From Penelope pileata (lineage: Eukaryota > Chordata > Aves > Galliformes > Cracidae), in NCBI GenBank assembly GCA_013396635.1, contig WBMW01000210.1:310001-374000 (forward strand): a DNA stretch of 64,000 nt, read 5' to 3'. The notes beneath the pieces were generated by a model that did not search any database, had not been told where the DNA came from, and saw nothing but the letters and a program-made list of their open reading frames with translations. Made by a program: the position numbers and the translations under genes. Each line of letters starts with the position of its first letter. Positions within the stretch are counted from its first letter, which is position 1. Positions 1 to 13,200 of the stretch are shown here, piece by piece.

Positions 1-1500
1 TGAGTTCTCTTGGGGGAGTCAGTGAATTTTTGTGCTCTCCCTCACTTGCCTGCATGAAGTCACTGCAGCGTGCTCCTTCTTCTTGGGCTGGAACTGAATG
101 ACTTCTTCTGTGCTTCCACTAACCAGTGTTTTAGAAATGCGCACAGTGCAAAGGATTAGCTGTTTCTGTGCAACCCAACACCTTTATGTCGAAGATACGC
201 TTGACGAGGGGGTGTTGAAGGGATGGACCAGAGGTGCTTAGCCCCTGCTGGAAAGTTTTTTGCTGCATTAGGATATGCGGGGTCTGAACACCCCTCTCCG
301 TATGGAAGGGAATGTGCAGATCAAGTGATGGTGGTGGTGAATTCAGCACACGGATATCTGATTTCTTGGCAGATCAGACACCAGGAGTATCTGGACTGCT
401 GCCTGCACCAAGGAAAGGGTCGGGGTGACCCGTGCTTGGCCAGTGCTCGTCCAAGCCATGTAATATGAGCCCGTAACCTGCAGACAGATTTACCAGCCCT
501 GAATAATGTCTGTTGTGCTGCAAGATCTTATCTCCCTAATGGCCTGCAAGGGGGTACAAACGAGAAGAAATAAATATGGTTCTTGCTTTTGCTTTCACTG
601 CATTTTGTAGAGCAGTTGATTTATTCTCGTTCTGCCCGCTGTGTTTGTTAGTGCTTTTCAGGGGGTGAGCTAGTTCGTTAGAATTTTAGGAACAGTTGAT
701 TTACTCCTACCTTCTCATTTTACATGCACACAACTTGGGGGCCGGGGGTGGTGGCAGAAGGAAGGCTGGATCTGTAGAAAAGAAAGGATCCACTTGCCAT
801 GTCCTGTAGCCCAGGTGGAGTGAAACCCGTATGACAGACACAGAGGAGCCGTCGTGTGACATCCTTCAAGAGAAATGAACAGGCATCAGGTGGACAGGCT
901 GTACCAGGGCAAGATTTCATGTTGGTGTTGTGTCTATCCCCACAGGTCCCATTAGAATGGCCACCCTCCTTGCAGCCGGGACTGCCTGCCCGGAGGGGTC
1001 AGCGCTCTCTGCTGCAGAGGCTTTGGCACCTGGTTCCCAAGCTTGTTGCTGGGGTGCTGAGAAGGGCCTTTGCTGGAAGCCCTGAGGTCTCATGGAGGGC
1101 TGGGGGTGTCTCACCTGCCTTCAGGGTAATGAGCTGTGGGATGTGTTTTGTAGGTAACACCAGCTGCTCGAGAAACCCCTTGTCATGTGGCTGTATCAAG
1201 GATGAAATTGTGGTTTGTGCTTTCACGTAACAGAATTTAGGGGCAGTTTCTCAAAAATCACCAGTGTGTATAAAAGCAGAGCCGTTCTTGGGTATTGCTG
1301 CTGAGAACGTTGCTGGCTTTGTGCAGGAAAAGGGCACTCTGGTGAAACACGCTGAACTTTCTGACTCAGTCGGGCGGTTTGAATTTCGTGCATAGCTTGG
1401 CCACGTGTGTGCAAGCCTGTCTGTGCTGCCAGTCCGTCCCACCCACCACCACGAAACGTTCACCAGTGGAGGAAAGGAACTGGAGTACCGCAGGTAGCGT

Positions 1501-1518
1501 TAAAAAAAAAAAAAAAAA
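1501..1518 (+). repeat. poly(A) tract
   Basis: A run of about 17 adenines in intronic sequence. It may be the tail of an old retroposed insertion, but nothing recognisable precedes it. Confidence 0.8.
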
Positions 1519-1882
1519 CAGCTTCTAGAAAGCGTTGAGTGAAAGGCTGTATTGCAGTAAGATGGATGAGCTCTCCAGAGGGGCTAATTTAGACACTAAG
1601 GAAATATATGTGCGGCTGATCGCTGGCCGGGTGCCAGTCACTGAAGGGCACCGGAGGCTGCAATGCCAGGCAGCGCTGGTAGTGCTGGCACTTCAGCCCG
1701 TGACGGTTGGGTTGCATGAATTATCTCTCTGCCTTCCAGCTAATTTTATCCTGTTGATTTTTCATGAATCATTTCCCATCTCTGTGGGTTAGAAATTAAA
1801 GTGGAAGTTTGCTAGCCAGAATAGCCACATCTGCTATTTAGAAAGCAGCGTCTGGGGTTCGCTTCCTGCCCGCCCCCGCGCC

Positions 1883-1908
1883 TTCCCTTCCCTTCCCTTT
1901 CCCTTTTT
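1883..1908 (+). repeat. CCTTC-type pyrimidine simple repeat
   Basis: A short tandem of CCTTC/CCCTT units in the 5' intron, purely pyrimidine on the plus strand. Confidence 0.7.
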
Positions 1909-2439
1909 ACCTCTGCTGATGTTAAACATGGTGAAGCACCGCCATGGCCAGCCCACGGAGAGCTTGGGCTGGCTGGGGAGAGCCTGGCCTGCAGCGGGGT
2001 CCCAGAGCGGCAGGGCCCGGCAGAGTGGCTTGAGTTTCCTGCGCACGCCTTATAGAACATTAAAGGACCTCTGGCAGGGGTCTGTTCCCTCTCCCAGCAC
2101 AGCAGAGGAACGCAGAGCTGCGGGGCTCAGCCTGGTGCCGAGCGTGGCCTCCCTCCAGCCTTTCTGTCTTTCTACAGATGAGAGTAGTAGAAGGGCGTTG
2201 GAGCACATTCCTCTGAAGCAAAGCAAGCACTAGATTAACGAGGAGGTATCTTGAGCTTGCAGATGTTCATTTTTCATGTCTCTTCATGTGTCACAGGAGG
2301 TCTAGGAAGCTGGAAGAGTGATCTTGTTGGGACGGTCCTGAGAATGGCCATGCGGATGGCCAAGGAAATGATGAGTCGCGTGGCATGCCACCAGCCTTGA
2401 GTAAATGTAGAGTGATTAAGGCTTGAAACTCGGTGTTAT

Positions 2440-2960
2440 GGAAAGTGCCTTGTACTTCTCAAACAGGATTTTGTCCTTTGCGAAGCTTGCAGTTGGTTTA
2501 AAGAAAGCTATGTTGATGTGATATACTTAGATTTTACATAAGGCAGTTAACAGTGCATGAGAACCCAATTAATATCAAACACCAGAGTATACCAGTGAAA
2601 TACTAGTGGCTTAGGAGCTAAAGGTAGTGATTGATGGGGAGTCAGCATCCAATAAATAAACTGAAGAGGCAATATAAACAGTGAGGAGGGTGAAGGATGC
2701 TCTGAGCTAAAGGACAGTATTAGCACACAAATAAATCAACTGCTTGTGGATTAACTTTAAAATGAGTGTAGAAAATGGTTTTTCACCGTTGAAAGATCAA
2801 GTCTCTGGCATTGCCCCATTAGATGAGGGGAGCGTATAATCCAGCTATTTTAAGCTAGAGCTTGATCATTTTACAGAAGAGTCTCTGCAACATGATATGT
2901 GGAGCCTGCATTTTTAAAGAAGTAGACTTGATGACCCTTCCCTTCTAGTGAGGGAAGAGA
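2440..2960 (+). mobile_element. possible highly degraded CR1 LINE fragment
   Basis: Near 2515-2545 the plus-strand translation reads DVIYLDF followed by a stop. This resembles the reverse-transcriptase motif of CR1 elements, in which a VIYLDF-like core precedes the KAFD segment. Flanking sequence is stop-ridden and the boundaries are guesses. The match is short, so it could be chance; a repeat-library alignment would settle it. Confidence 0.35.
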
Positions 2961-5900
2961 GAAGCCAATTCTGTTTGACATCTACTCAGTGATGCAGAAG
3001 AAAGTGTGACTCACCACTGGTGAAATGTGTAGCTGAAACACATTTGTTGAACTGTGACTGTTGATGGGGATAGGACAGCTATGCAGAGTAATGCAGTCAG
3101 TTTCGGTACGTGGACCCGCTGAGATAACTCTCCACTTGTCTGTATGAAAATGGTTTTATGAACCTAGAGGGATGGCCTGAACGTGATCTGTGAAATGGGA
3201 GGTCCCAAGCTGTCACTTCGAAGGGCACAGGGGTCAGAATGGGCAGGCAGCTCTGCAGAGCTCTGTGCCAGGTCATAGCAGAAAAAGAGTGCTGTGAGTG
3301 TGGATGCACCACCAGGGAGGTAGTGAATAGGGGCAAGGAGGCAGTTTTATGTCTGTAGTCCTTATGTTTACTTCAGATTCAGTCCTACATCAGCATGGCT
3401 TTCTGGTGCCAGCATCTTAAAATAATGTAGAGCAAATTGGAACAGTGACACAGAAGAACAACAAAAATTGCTGAAAGCTGCAAAGTTACTGCATGGGGAT
3501 GTATCCAGTGCTCAGTTGTATATGTTTTTGTTCAGTGCTTATCACTGTTACCATCCAAACACCTTTCAGTAGTGCCTTAAGGAACAACGCTTATGTCTGT
3601 CACTTGATTGAGTTCTCATTCTGTCCTTGGGGAAAAAAACACTGGGGGAATGGCATCTTGTTTTAGTGCCTGATTTTTGTTCCTGTTTAACTTCATACAC
3701 GTAGGTGTATATTTATGTTGAGGAAGCCAAAGGCAAAGAAGTGCAACTAGCAGTCCTGACCAAAGATGGTGAGGTTTCTTACAGCCATTAACCCTGGAAG
3801 CAATTCTTTCCATTTGCTCAAAGCAGCCCCCCAACACACTGGGCATTTCAGCCTTTTCCACGAGGTTGCAGGGCCCTTTAAAATAACTGCTGACTGGTGC
3901 CCAAAACTAGAGAGATTCATACATAACTTGTCAGCAACAGCGATTAACAATTGAAATGAACTTCTGTTGGCTTTTCTTCCTCTTGCTACATGAGGAGATT
4001 TTGTCCCACTTACAGGCTAAAGGTAAGGGCATGTGACTTGCAGGGGATCAGTCAGGTTGACCTAGTTCTCCCCTCTGCCCTTAAACTATGGGATCCAAAT
4101 ACACTGTAAATGAGAAGTTCCCAGTTTAAGAGAATTATTTTCAGTGTATTTTAAAACGCACAAGTCTCTTGCAAATTGTTCTAGCTGCAGTGAGCAGCTG
4201 TTTTTGCTCCCTAGCACGCTACTCTCTTTCAGAGACCTAGGTTGCATGGGAGCTTTACTTTGTCAGCATCCTGCTGTGCAAGTATGTCCTTACTCAACAC
4301 TTAATGTATAGGAGTTGCACCAGATCATCCAGTTTGCAGAGGCTTCTGTTGATCCATGACCCTAGCTTCATGCTCTTTGGTCAGCAAAGGGCAAATGCTC
4401 TGGACTGACCATAATGCAAAATTTGTTGTCAAATCCTGTAAATTCAGCAGCATTTTCCACCTTGACCAGAAGTCACCATGAGCTCAGTAAGACAGACTAA
4501 TTTAGACTAATTAAGGGATTATTTCAGAGGTTCTTTTCTGTCTTCTCCCTCTGAAATATGTTTATCCTGAGGTAGCTCACGGCAGGTTTCAATGATGTGT
4601 TTTGCTAACGAACCATGTAAGAACAACAGAGAGAAAGTGTCTTGCATCTACTTGAAATGAAAGGAGGAGTTCCAGGTTGGCAAACAGGAATTTCCCTGTC
4701 CCCTGGTAGTCTGCAGTGGGAGTGATACTGGGAAGGTGGTGTCCTGACACCCAAATGCTGTTTGTCATCACAGTTGCTGATCTTGAGCAGCTGATTGAAA
4801 CTCACAGCCTTCCCTGCTTTAAAACAGGTGTAAGTCCTATGATTTCAAAGGATGTTCTCAAAACGTCTTCAAAAAGCTGCAGCAAAATTGATGGTGTTTC
4901 CAGTTATCTTGTGGTCCTGATCTCCTTCAATGTTTTGAGAATTGAAAACTCCAAGGAAATGCTAAGTTTATAGCTACTGACTGTAGTGGAGTAATCGGCA
5001 ACAATTTAACCAAGTCCTGTCTGCAGCCCATGCTGCTCAAATCCAAGATGGCCTAGGCCCTATAATTCTCACTAGTGAAGTTTGAATTTGTGAGTGCCCC
5101 TGCTTGCCTCCCACCCCACAAGGTTGTATTCAGCCACTCTGTGGCTGTTAGGGTAGAGCCCAGCACTCACCAGCTGGCCTTGCAGCAAGTAGGGCGCAGG
5201 CCACCCGTGTCACCATGTTGGGACGCTGCTCTGCCATGCCACAGGGCAGCTTCACCCACAGGAACATCATAGTTCTTTGTCAGGGTAGCATTAAGCCAAG
5301 GCTTGGCAGTGGTTAACCTGGAAGCAATTGTCCTATCACGGTGTGGGGTTAGTGTCTGTCTTCGGACAGGATCCTCCTCGGAACAGTCAGGTTCTCACTC
5401 TCGTTCTGTGGGATCTCTTGGGGTTTACAATGTGTGAATGTCCATGGGCTGTGTAGCCCGCTGATGCTTCATAAAGCAACCTGAAATGATTGGATTGGCC
5501 AAGCACCATGTATGTGAGTGCAGATTGAGGAGAACAGTCTCCCCGTGTTATTTGTGGCTGTTGGGGGGCAGCTCAGAGCCTTGAATGCGGTGCTTTATTC
5601 CCCTTCTTGACTTGTCAGTAGCTGAGTGCTCTGGATTACTATTTGTGGTAATAATATGCAACTGCAGAAAAAGTGTATGAATTGAAGTCCATCTGTAAGC
5701 ATGGGGCCACGGTCTGAAATGTTATACAGGCTATGCAAGATCTTTCCTAAAAGAAGAGGCAGTGACCTCTAGAAGGCCAGCAGTGAGAAGCAGAGGGAAC
5801 GAGCTGCGTACTGAGGAGGGGATGGATTCCTATATGGCTGTTTCACATGCAAGAATGTCCAAATCTGGGAAATGTGCCAGTAAAATGTAAAATTAAAGCT

Positions 5901-8900
5901 CTGTTTGGAGCCTGATCCGTGCAGATAAGAGTCTGTGGCAGTTAACTAATAACTACAAGAGGGGCAGTGATAAAGGCGGCGTTCTTCAGGACAGGAATTT
6001 ACAGGTTCGTTCATGCTTAAACCCATTTGAATTTTTTTTTTTTTCCACACATTTGAGATTAACAGCTCAGATGTGCTTGTGTTTTCTGTTTCCTTTATTG
6101 TTAGCAACGTGGTAAAGCCACTGGAGATCTTAACATGTGTCGCACAGCAGGGTTACAGGTTCTTGCCTACTTTGTAATGAGACAGGCTGAGACTACGTGG
6201 CACTGCCTGTGCCTCTTGGGATGTGCAACAGCCACCCTAGTGTCTCAGGCCTGCTGGAGGATATTGTGCCTCACGCCACGGCCACGTCCAACAGCCTTGC
6301 TGTTGTGTGCAAACAGAATCTGGGTCTTCACAGCATCCCTCCAACCTAGGGATTGACTTCTGACATGCTGCTGGGGTTTTGCAGTAGGCTGTGTGCACGC
6401 TAACGTCAGGAGGACTGACTGACCGTCTTGGTGGCCACGGGGACGTGTGTGTCCAGGGAATGCCTTCAATAGGCAGCTGAAGCAGCCCGCTCTGCTAATG
6501 CTTACATGCTGCTTCTCTCTGTTATCTGAAATCCTCAAAGGAACTTCAGATGTAAAAACATGCACAGCTATAAAAAGTGCCCAAATAATGAAGCGAAGGG
6601 AATGAAAAGTGTAAAATATGAATTGGAGTCTTGTAATTGGGGAAAACTAGGAGAAAAAGGGCAAGAAAGTAGAAACAGCAGACAGTAAGATTAAGAACAG
6701 CTTTACATTCGTCAGATACTAGAAGAATCCTAAAAGCAGGGTCACCTACTGACACCTGGAACTAGAGAAAAGGTCAGTGTCTCTTTCCTGTAACTCCAGG
6801 AAAAGTATCATCATCCAACTTAGGTAGCCATTTAGGGCAGCAGTGTAATGCTCTCTGTTGTAACAGTAGCTTGGGAAATAACTAAACAACAGCTACTAAA
6901 GCAGAACATTTTTAAGTTAGCTCTTTTGGCTAGCTTGAGTTGAGGGATTTTAAAAGTTCTGGCTGAACGGGTCTCTACGGGCCATGAACACTAAAAACAT
7001 TTTTTTTTAAATGTATTTATAATGAGTTAGACTGAAAAAAATGTTCTGCACTAGTGATGAAGTCATAAATAAGTAAGCTAATACCAAGTTGAATCTGGCC
7101 AAAATGGGATTTTAGGCTACCTTCTGTCTGATGTAGGCTTTTGGTAAAATAATATAATGGCTGGTAGGGGTTTGATTGGTTATGGTTAAAGGGGCATTAT
7201 TTGTAATGATCTATCTGTACGGATTTTTGGCAAATAGGTCTTTTCAAACATCCTGTTATTTTCCTGATATTGCTATGGTTCTGCTCAGTGAAGGTAAAAG
7301 TGTTGGTATGCCTTGAGTCTTTAATGCGTGGAAATTGTACCAACGGGTCACTGGAATAAGCAGGTAGAATGATTCAACGTGTCGCAGTGGATAAGCAAAG
7401 ACCCAACTAAATGAAAGCTTGCAGTGTGACAACAAGAAGAGAGCCATGCTTGTTCAGGTGTATTTCTAGCAGGTTCTGTTGGGGTTCATTTTTTCTTTGG
7501 CTCAGCGCTAATCAACAAGTCAATCAGTGTCCTGGAAGAAAACACAAAGTTAATTTTGATGATCTTTGTGGGCAACACAAAGTCTGGGAGTCACAAATGA
7601 TGAAAAGAAACAAGTTAACGACAGGGATGTGATCTTATGTCTACTGGTTGAGAAAGCAGCGGCTTTCTCTGAAGGCTTTTACCTGAAGGCTGTAGGTGCA
7701 GCTGGGCGCCCAGCAGGGGAGGTGGCCTGAGAGCTGTGCAGCAGCTAGGACTCTTACAGCAGCGCGGTGTTTCGCTGGACACAAAATCCCAGCTGGGCAC
7801 GGTGGCCAGAAGGTAAATGCGGGACTTGGACGCAAACGTGGAAATCTTGAGCAGAGAGGGTGGTGTCTCAGTGCAAGGTACTGCTTCAGCCCGTGCAGGA
7901 ATACGGCTGTCGGTGCTGCTCAGGAATGTTGCTGATAAGTTGGAGCGAGTTTGGGGAGGACCATAAGAATGAAGGGCTGGAAAGTATGCTGTACAGTGAA
8001 ATGGGAACCTCCTTTTGTAAAAATCAACACTAGATTGCTTTCTTCCTGCCCCCCTCCTCTTCTTGGAGGTATGCTGTTGTTTAACCAGGAATTCACTCGA
8101 GGAAGTGCCACTGCCTGCGTTGCGCAGCAGGTCAGGCTGCACAGCCCTGGGGTCCCCGTTGCTTCATAACGCAGGAATCCTTTGAGGAAGAGGAAGCCAT
8201 TGTCTGCTCACAGGGGCATATGTCTGCAGCTCTTCCTACTCAAAAGCCTTGGGTTTTGTGGGCATTTAAATTCCAGATGCCCTGTCCTCCAAGCTTTTAT
8301 TCCGACAGTGTTCACTGCAGAACGTCTGCCCCACTGCCGGTGTCTGCCTCGGCTGCGCCAGCACAGGCCCCGCAGCTGGGCAGCTGTGGGGCAGCGTCCT
8401 TTCCTCTCTGTTCTTTAAGCAGCACTCCCCACACACACATACACTCAGCTGCTGCTTTTTTTGTCCTGAGCTGCTTTTCTGCAGACTTCTCAGGAAGGCC
8501 TTTGCTCCTCCTCCAGGAAAGCCAGTAGCCATGGCCTGCAGCTCCAGTAGAGACAGGACCAGAGGGCCTTGCTCTCCCTCTTCAGTACGCAGACCGGGGG
8601 CTCGGCCTGCTGAAATGCTGAGGCACCCCCACCACTTTCCTTCTGACTGTCTACAGTAATTCTGAAAGAAAATGTATCTTATGTTGGACATCGATGAAAG
8701 CAGTCACTTAAAAGTGTGCATGTTCGTGTGTGTCTGGTTGTACCTATGTTGAGGCTTTGCTTTCTGAGCACTGTATGAACATTAACCAGTGCTTCCTTGG
8801 TACACCCGTGATAAAGGTCTTTCAGACTGTACGTTGGCATGTGAGAAGCTGGTCTGGAAAGATTAATCATTTGTCCCTTGGCACAAAGAAGAGCTGCAAA

Positions 8901-10173
8901 GGCTGGGAGTAGACTTCCTTCTTATTGTAAACAGGGTACAAATGCACACCAGATTTCCATAGTGCTCAGTTCTCCACAGGCATGTGTGGCATAAGAGAAT
9001 TCCTGTCCTCAGGGATTTGTGGCCTAAGAACGCAAATTTTAGAGTGTCTAGAGCCAAGTTTTGATGAGGATGGGCTCTTCCTCCAGCTTTCTTGACAGAA
9101 AGAGGCTGCTCAGCCGCTGAGGCCCCTCCATTGGGTGCTGTGCATGCATTGCTTCTCATAAGGCAGCAGATGTAGAAAAGGGCGACTCGTAGGAAACTTT
9201 GGGGGAGCAGCTGTGAAGCCTGTCCAGTTTGGTATCAGGTCTGAGAAGAGCCAGTTAATGTGCTTTAGAGGAGATCTTAAGATGAACGGAATGAAGGGAT
9301 GAGCAGCTCTCTGCTTTATTCCTTCTCTCAGGCTATGATGCTCTGATTCTTAGTGGCCCTTCCAAAAAATCTTAACATTAACTAAACTAATTCTGGATTA
9401 TCATCACTTTCCATAGCAATATTTTCTCTTCAACAGCACCCTGTGGCAAGGGGTCTGGGGAGTAATAAGTTTGAAGCTTTCTGCCTTTCATCATTAAGTG
9501 GTTCCTGGCTCTTGTGGGGAGCTGAGGGAGAAGCATTTTTGCTATGGCAGCCTGTGTTCCAAAAGAGTGATGATTGCTCAGATCCATTCACTGCAAGGGA
9601 TAGGAAGATGAAGAACATGACTTGTGCAATTGGGTTGGAGTCCTGCAGGGCACTGTAGGCACTTACCTGTTTGTCAAAGGTGTCCAGAGCACACAGAAAG
9701 CTCTGTCTTCAGAGCTGTAATATACCTTGCTCTGTCCCCAGAAGGAGACTGGCATATGTTATATTCATAGACAGGGCCTGGTTCACACCACCACCTGTAT
9801 TCCTCTTTCTTGGCATTCTGTCTGCAAAGACCTGCTCTGAAATAATCATGCTCAGCATTTTAGTAACACAGCCCATCGATCAGTCTTAAATTTCACATGT
9901 AACATTTTCAGTAGAGCATATTTCACATTCCCTGTGCCTCAGCTTGCTCCATGGTATCTCACATTCTTCACCTGACCTGCGACTGAACTGCTGTTTCCTC
10001 CCCACCACAGGAAGAGGTTTCCACCTATGTGTGTGCATGGGTGCCTCAGCACTGGTGTGATGGCTGTTCGTGGTGCTGTGGGGAAGCCTGCTGGCTAGAT
10101 CCTCACCTTGAGGAGGAAGGTTGTGATTTCTTGGCTGCTCACTTTTCGTCTCCTTTCCTTCCTTCTTTTTCAG

Positions 10174-10292
10174 AACATGAGTGAAAACTTGAAGGACTGT
10201 TTGAACCAGACCCAGGCTTCCTTAGGAGACATGGTGACAATAAAAACAGAGGCCTGCTCTCCGCACCGGGACCAGGAGTATGGACAACCTTG
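10174..10292 (+). CDS. PRDM11: PRDM11 coding exon 1 of the window (start codon exon)
   Basis: The acceptor is TTTTTCAG at 10166-10173 and the donor GTAGGG begins at 10293. The ATG at 10177 opens MSENLKDCLNQTQ, aligned with the internal MTENMKECL start of human PRDM11. The codon TG|C is split with the next exon and restores the family's QPC-S junction. Confidence 0.9.
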
Positions 10293-13200
10293 GTAGGGAG
10301 ATGAGCTTTGGTCAGATGCACTGTCGCATCTTCTCTCTGCCTCTCCCTTAGCTTAAACTTTGTTATGAGGGGTATTATTGTACCTTGCAAAGTTGCTAAA
10401 ACTCTCACTTCTAAGATCTTCCTTGAGATGTGTGGCGGGGATGGTCACTCACTCGTGCTAGGCATGTGTCTGCTACATGCTCTAGTTCACATCCAGCCAT
10501 GTGTTGCTGGCTTTTGTGGGAGGCCATGCCTTGCCTTTGGCCAACACATTTTGGGGCTGTAGCAGAGCAGTGCAGCCTTTCTGCTGGTGGGAATTTCCTC
10601 TGCCCATCTCCAGTGGATGGGATGGGCCAGGATGGGCAAGTGTGTCAGGCATGGAGGTGTTCTAGCTGAAGTGACTAACTCCTGTAGGTTTTAGCCATAA
10701 GGTGTTTCAAGCACTGGCTTTCAGGAGCTTAGATGACAAGTTTGATCATTTCTCTGCTACAGCTTTGGGAGCTGAGTTGTTCAGCCCCCGTGGCCTCATT
10801 GCCTTTGTTCCTCCCTGCTTGATTTCCTAGGTTTTGTTAGGTTAAAGTTGTCTTCCTGTTGTTTTCTCCTCAGCTCTGGAAGGCCTGATCCACAGTCCAT
10901 GGATGTGGAGCCCAAGAAACTGAAAGGGAAACGGGATTTGATCATGACCAAGAGCTTCCAGCAAGTGGATTTCTGGTGTAAGTGTCTTGTTAGTGGGAAA
11001 ATAGTAAGGCCTCTGCTTGTACAGAGTTCAGGCTTGCCTAATTGGCAACCTTTTGGCTTGGGGCAGGAGGCAGGGAAGGAAAAGGCTCAGGACAAATGTT
11101 CCTACTCTGTCCTAAGACGACACATTTGACAGGGGAGCTGTTGCACAAAAGTGACTTGTTGATCGTGGGGCTGTGCAGTCATAGGGAGGTGGGGTAAGTG
11201 CGCTAGAAACATGAAAATACAAGACTGAGTGACATGAAAAAGTCCCAAGAATCTGCAAAACGCAAAGGTTTGTGTCCTGAAATTATAAAGGGAGCATGGT
11301 ATGAACAACAGCTCTTTCCCATTATTCTGGGAAAGAAGACAAGTTCTGGTTACATTGGCATACCCTCAGTATTGTAGGCCTGAGTCCCTGTTTGGCTGCA
11401 GGGCCAGTGCCTAGGGTGGCATTTCTGTCTCCAAAGCACCAGACAAAGGACATAGCATGAGTCTATTTCTCTTCAGAGATATTGATTTTTCATTCTCCTC
11501 TGGTGTGTGATCACTAGGGGTCTCCCTGCTCTGTCCTTGCAGACAATGAATAGGTTTCTCTGTGCATGGAGCTATCAGTGGCGAATCAGTGTGCACCACT
11601 GGTGCTTGCCTGATGAGAAGCCATCTCTGTAACAGAGTGCACAGGTTTGGAATGGGCACACGGGAGCTGGGACGGAGCAATTGCTGAGAGATGTGATGAA
11701 GTAAGTGGCAAGTCTGCGTGGTGACCAGGGCTACAGATCTGAGGTAGGGGGCCAGCCCCTCCTGTCACTCCAGCCCCTCCTGTGGCCTTGGCTGAGCCAG
11801 GGATAGAACAGGGAGCTGAGGCGAGCTGGCCTCAGTGCCATGTGTTGTACATGCTGGCCTGGATGTCACATCTACTTGACCTAACCTCTGATCCCTTTGC
11901 TTCCACAGTCTGTGAGTCCTGCCAGGAGTACTTCGTGGATGAATGCCCCAACCACGGCCCCCCAGTGTTCGTCTCTGACACACCGGTGCCTGTCGGCATC
12001 CCTGACCGGGCAGCACTGACCATCCCACCTGGCATGGAGGTTGTGAAAGAGCCCAGCGGGGAGAACGACGTGCGCTGTATGAATGAGGTGATCCCCAAAG
12101 GTCACATCTTTGGGCCATATGAGGGGCAGATCTCTAGCCAAGACAAGTCCGCAGGATTCTTCTCGTGGCTGGTAAGTGAGGTATCTCCCTGACAAAGTGA
12201 CTTTCCAGCCCAGAGCTGGGACTCGGTGGTCCATGGACCAGAGCTTTGCCATCTTTCTCCTTCCCTGAAGCTCTTCTACTGACACATGTGGGCAATAGGC
12301 AAAAATAGACCTGCCATAATGATTAGTGTCTTCAGAGAAAAGATGAGTGAAAGGAGATCAGGTGCCATGACACCTGAGTTCAGTTCACGGCTGTAGGAAG
12401 CGGAACTTACTTCTCCTCTCCCTCTCACCATGTTCTTCCATCTCTGCCCAGACTCAAAAGAGGCCTGGGTACCTTCTTCTCTCTGATCATCTCTTTGAGG
12501 ATGGAGGAAAGATTATATCTAGACTGCAGATCTCTCTCTCGAGCCTCCAGCATCCCTCCCGTCCAGCTTGAGCAGAGTAGGTGGCCCAAGGGGCCAGGGA
12601 AGAGGAGATGCATTTCTCCCAGTCCATCAGGAACCGGTCTACATGCAGTATCCAGCACCAGACCCCATATTTTTTACCCTAGTACTGCAGGCTTCTGTTA
12701 GCTTGTGAGTTAGAGATATTACTAGATAAACAGAAATTAATTATTGTGAGAAATAAGATGTGGGACTTGAATTCTAGGTGGGAAAAAATGAAAGCTTCTG
12801 GTATGAAATGCTGCTCACATTCTTCTGTCTGTGAAATAAATGTGTCTCAGCTCTGCCCTGAAAGGGAAGTTAATCTTTTGTATCTTGAGGCTTAACCATT
12901 TTGTTGGCTGCATCCACAGTGCTGTGTTACAGATATTTGTACACGGTAAGAAGTCTCTTAGTTCTCAGTAGCCTCCATACAAATATCCAGTGCGGCAGCC
13001 TGTAGACCAAGGCAAGCTTAGGTTCATGGTATAGTTTCATGTTCTGACTTGAGGCTGGAGCTGAAGCAGATTTGAAAGTTGAAGACTTCCTCTGTCTGAA
13101 TCGGCCAGTTCACCTGCTGCATCTATTCTCTTCTGCAGATTGTTGACAAGAACAACCGCTACAAATCCATCGATGGGACAGATGAAACCAAAGCAAACTG

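Larger units (their letters stand above)
1..10173 (+). other. 5' intron or upstream flank of PRDM11, no coding exon recognised
   Basis: This 10-kb stretch lies upstream of the first recognisable PRDM11 exon, whose acceptor (polypyrimidine tract plus CAG) is at 10171-10173. The open frames in it are short, scattered on both strands, and show no domain or splice-supported continuation. Mammalian PRDM11 isoforms have extra 5' exons; I could not find a convincing equivalent here, so such exons may lie left of the window. I see a simple A run, a short CCCTT-type tract and a faint CR1-like fragment (listed separately), and otherwise unremarkable intronic sequence. Confidence 0.6.
10293..13138 (+). 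other. short PRDM11 introns 10293-10873, 10978-11908 and 12172-13138
   Basis: Three introns of 581, 931 and 967 bases (the exons 10874-10977 and 11909-12171 lie within this span). All are GT/AG with consensus-like donors. I see no RNA gene, repeat or extra coding exon in them; short open frames there run through splice sites and are incidental. Confidence 0.8.

Noticed and set aside
7615..8142. Minus-strand open frame of 175 residues
   Set aside because: It is Ser/Pro/Cys-rich, with no recognised domain and no splice or repeat context; it is compatible with chance.
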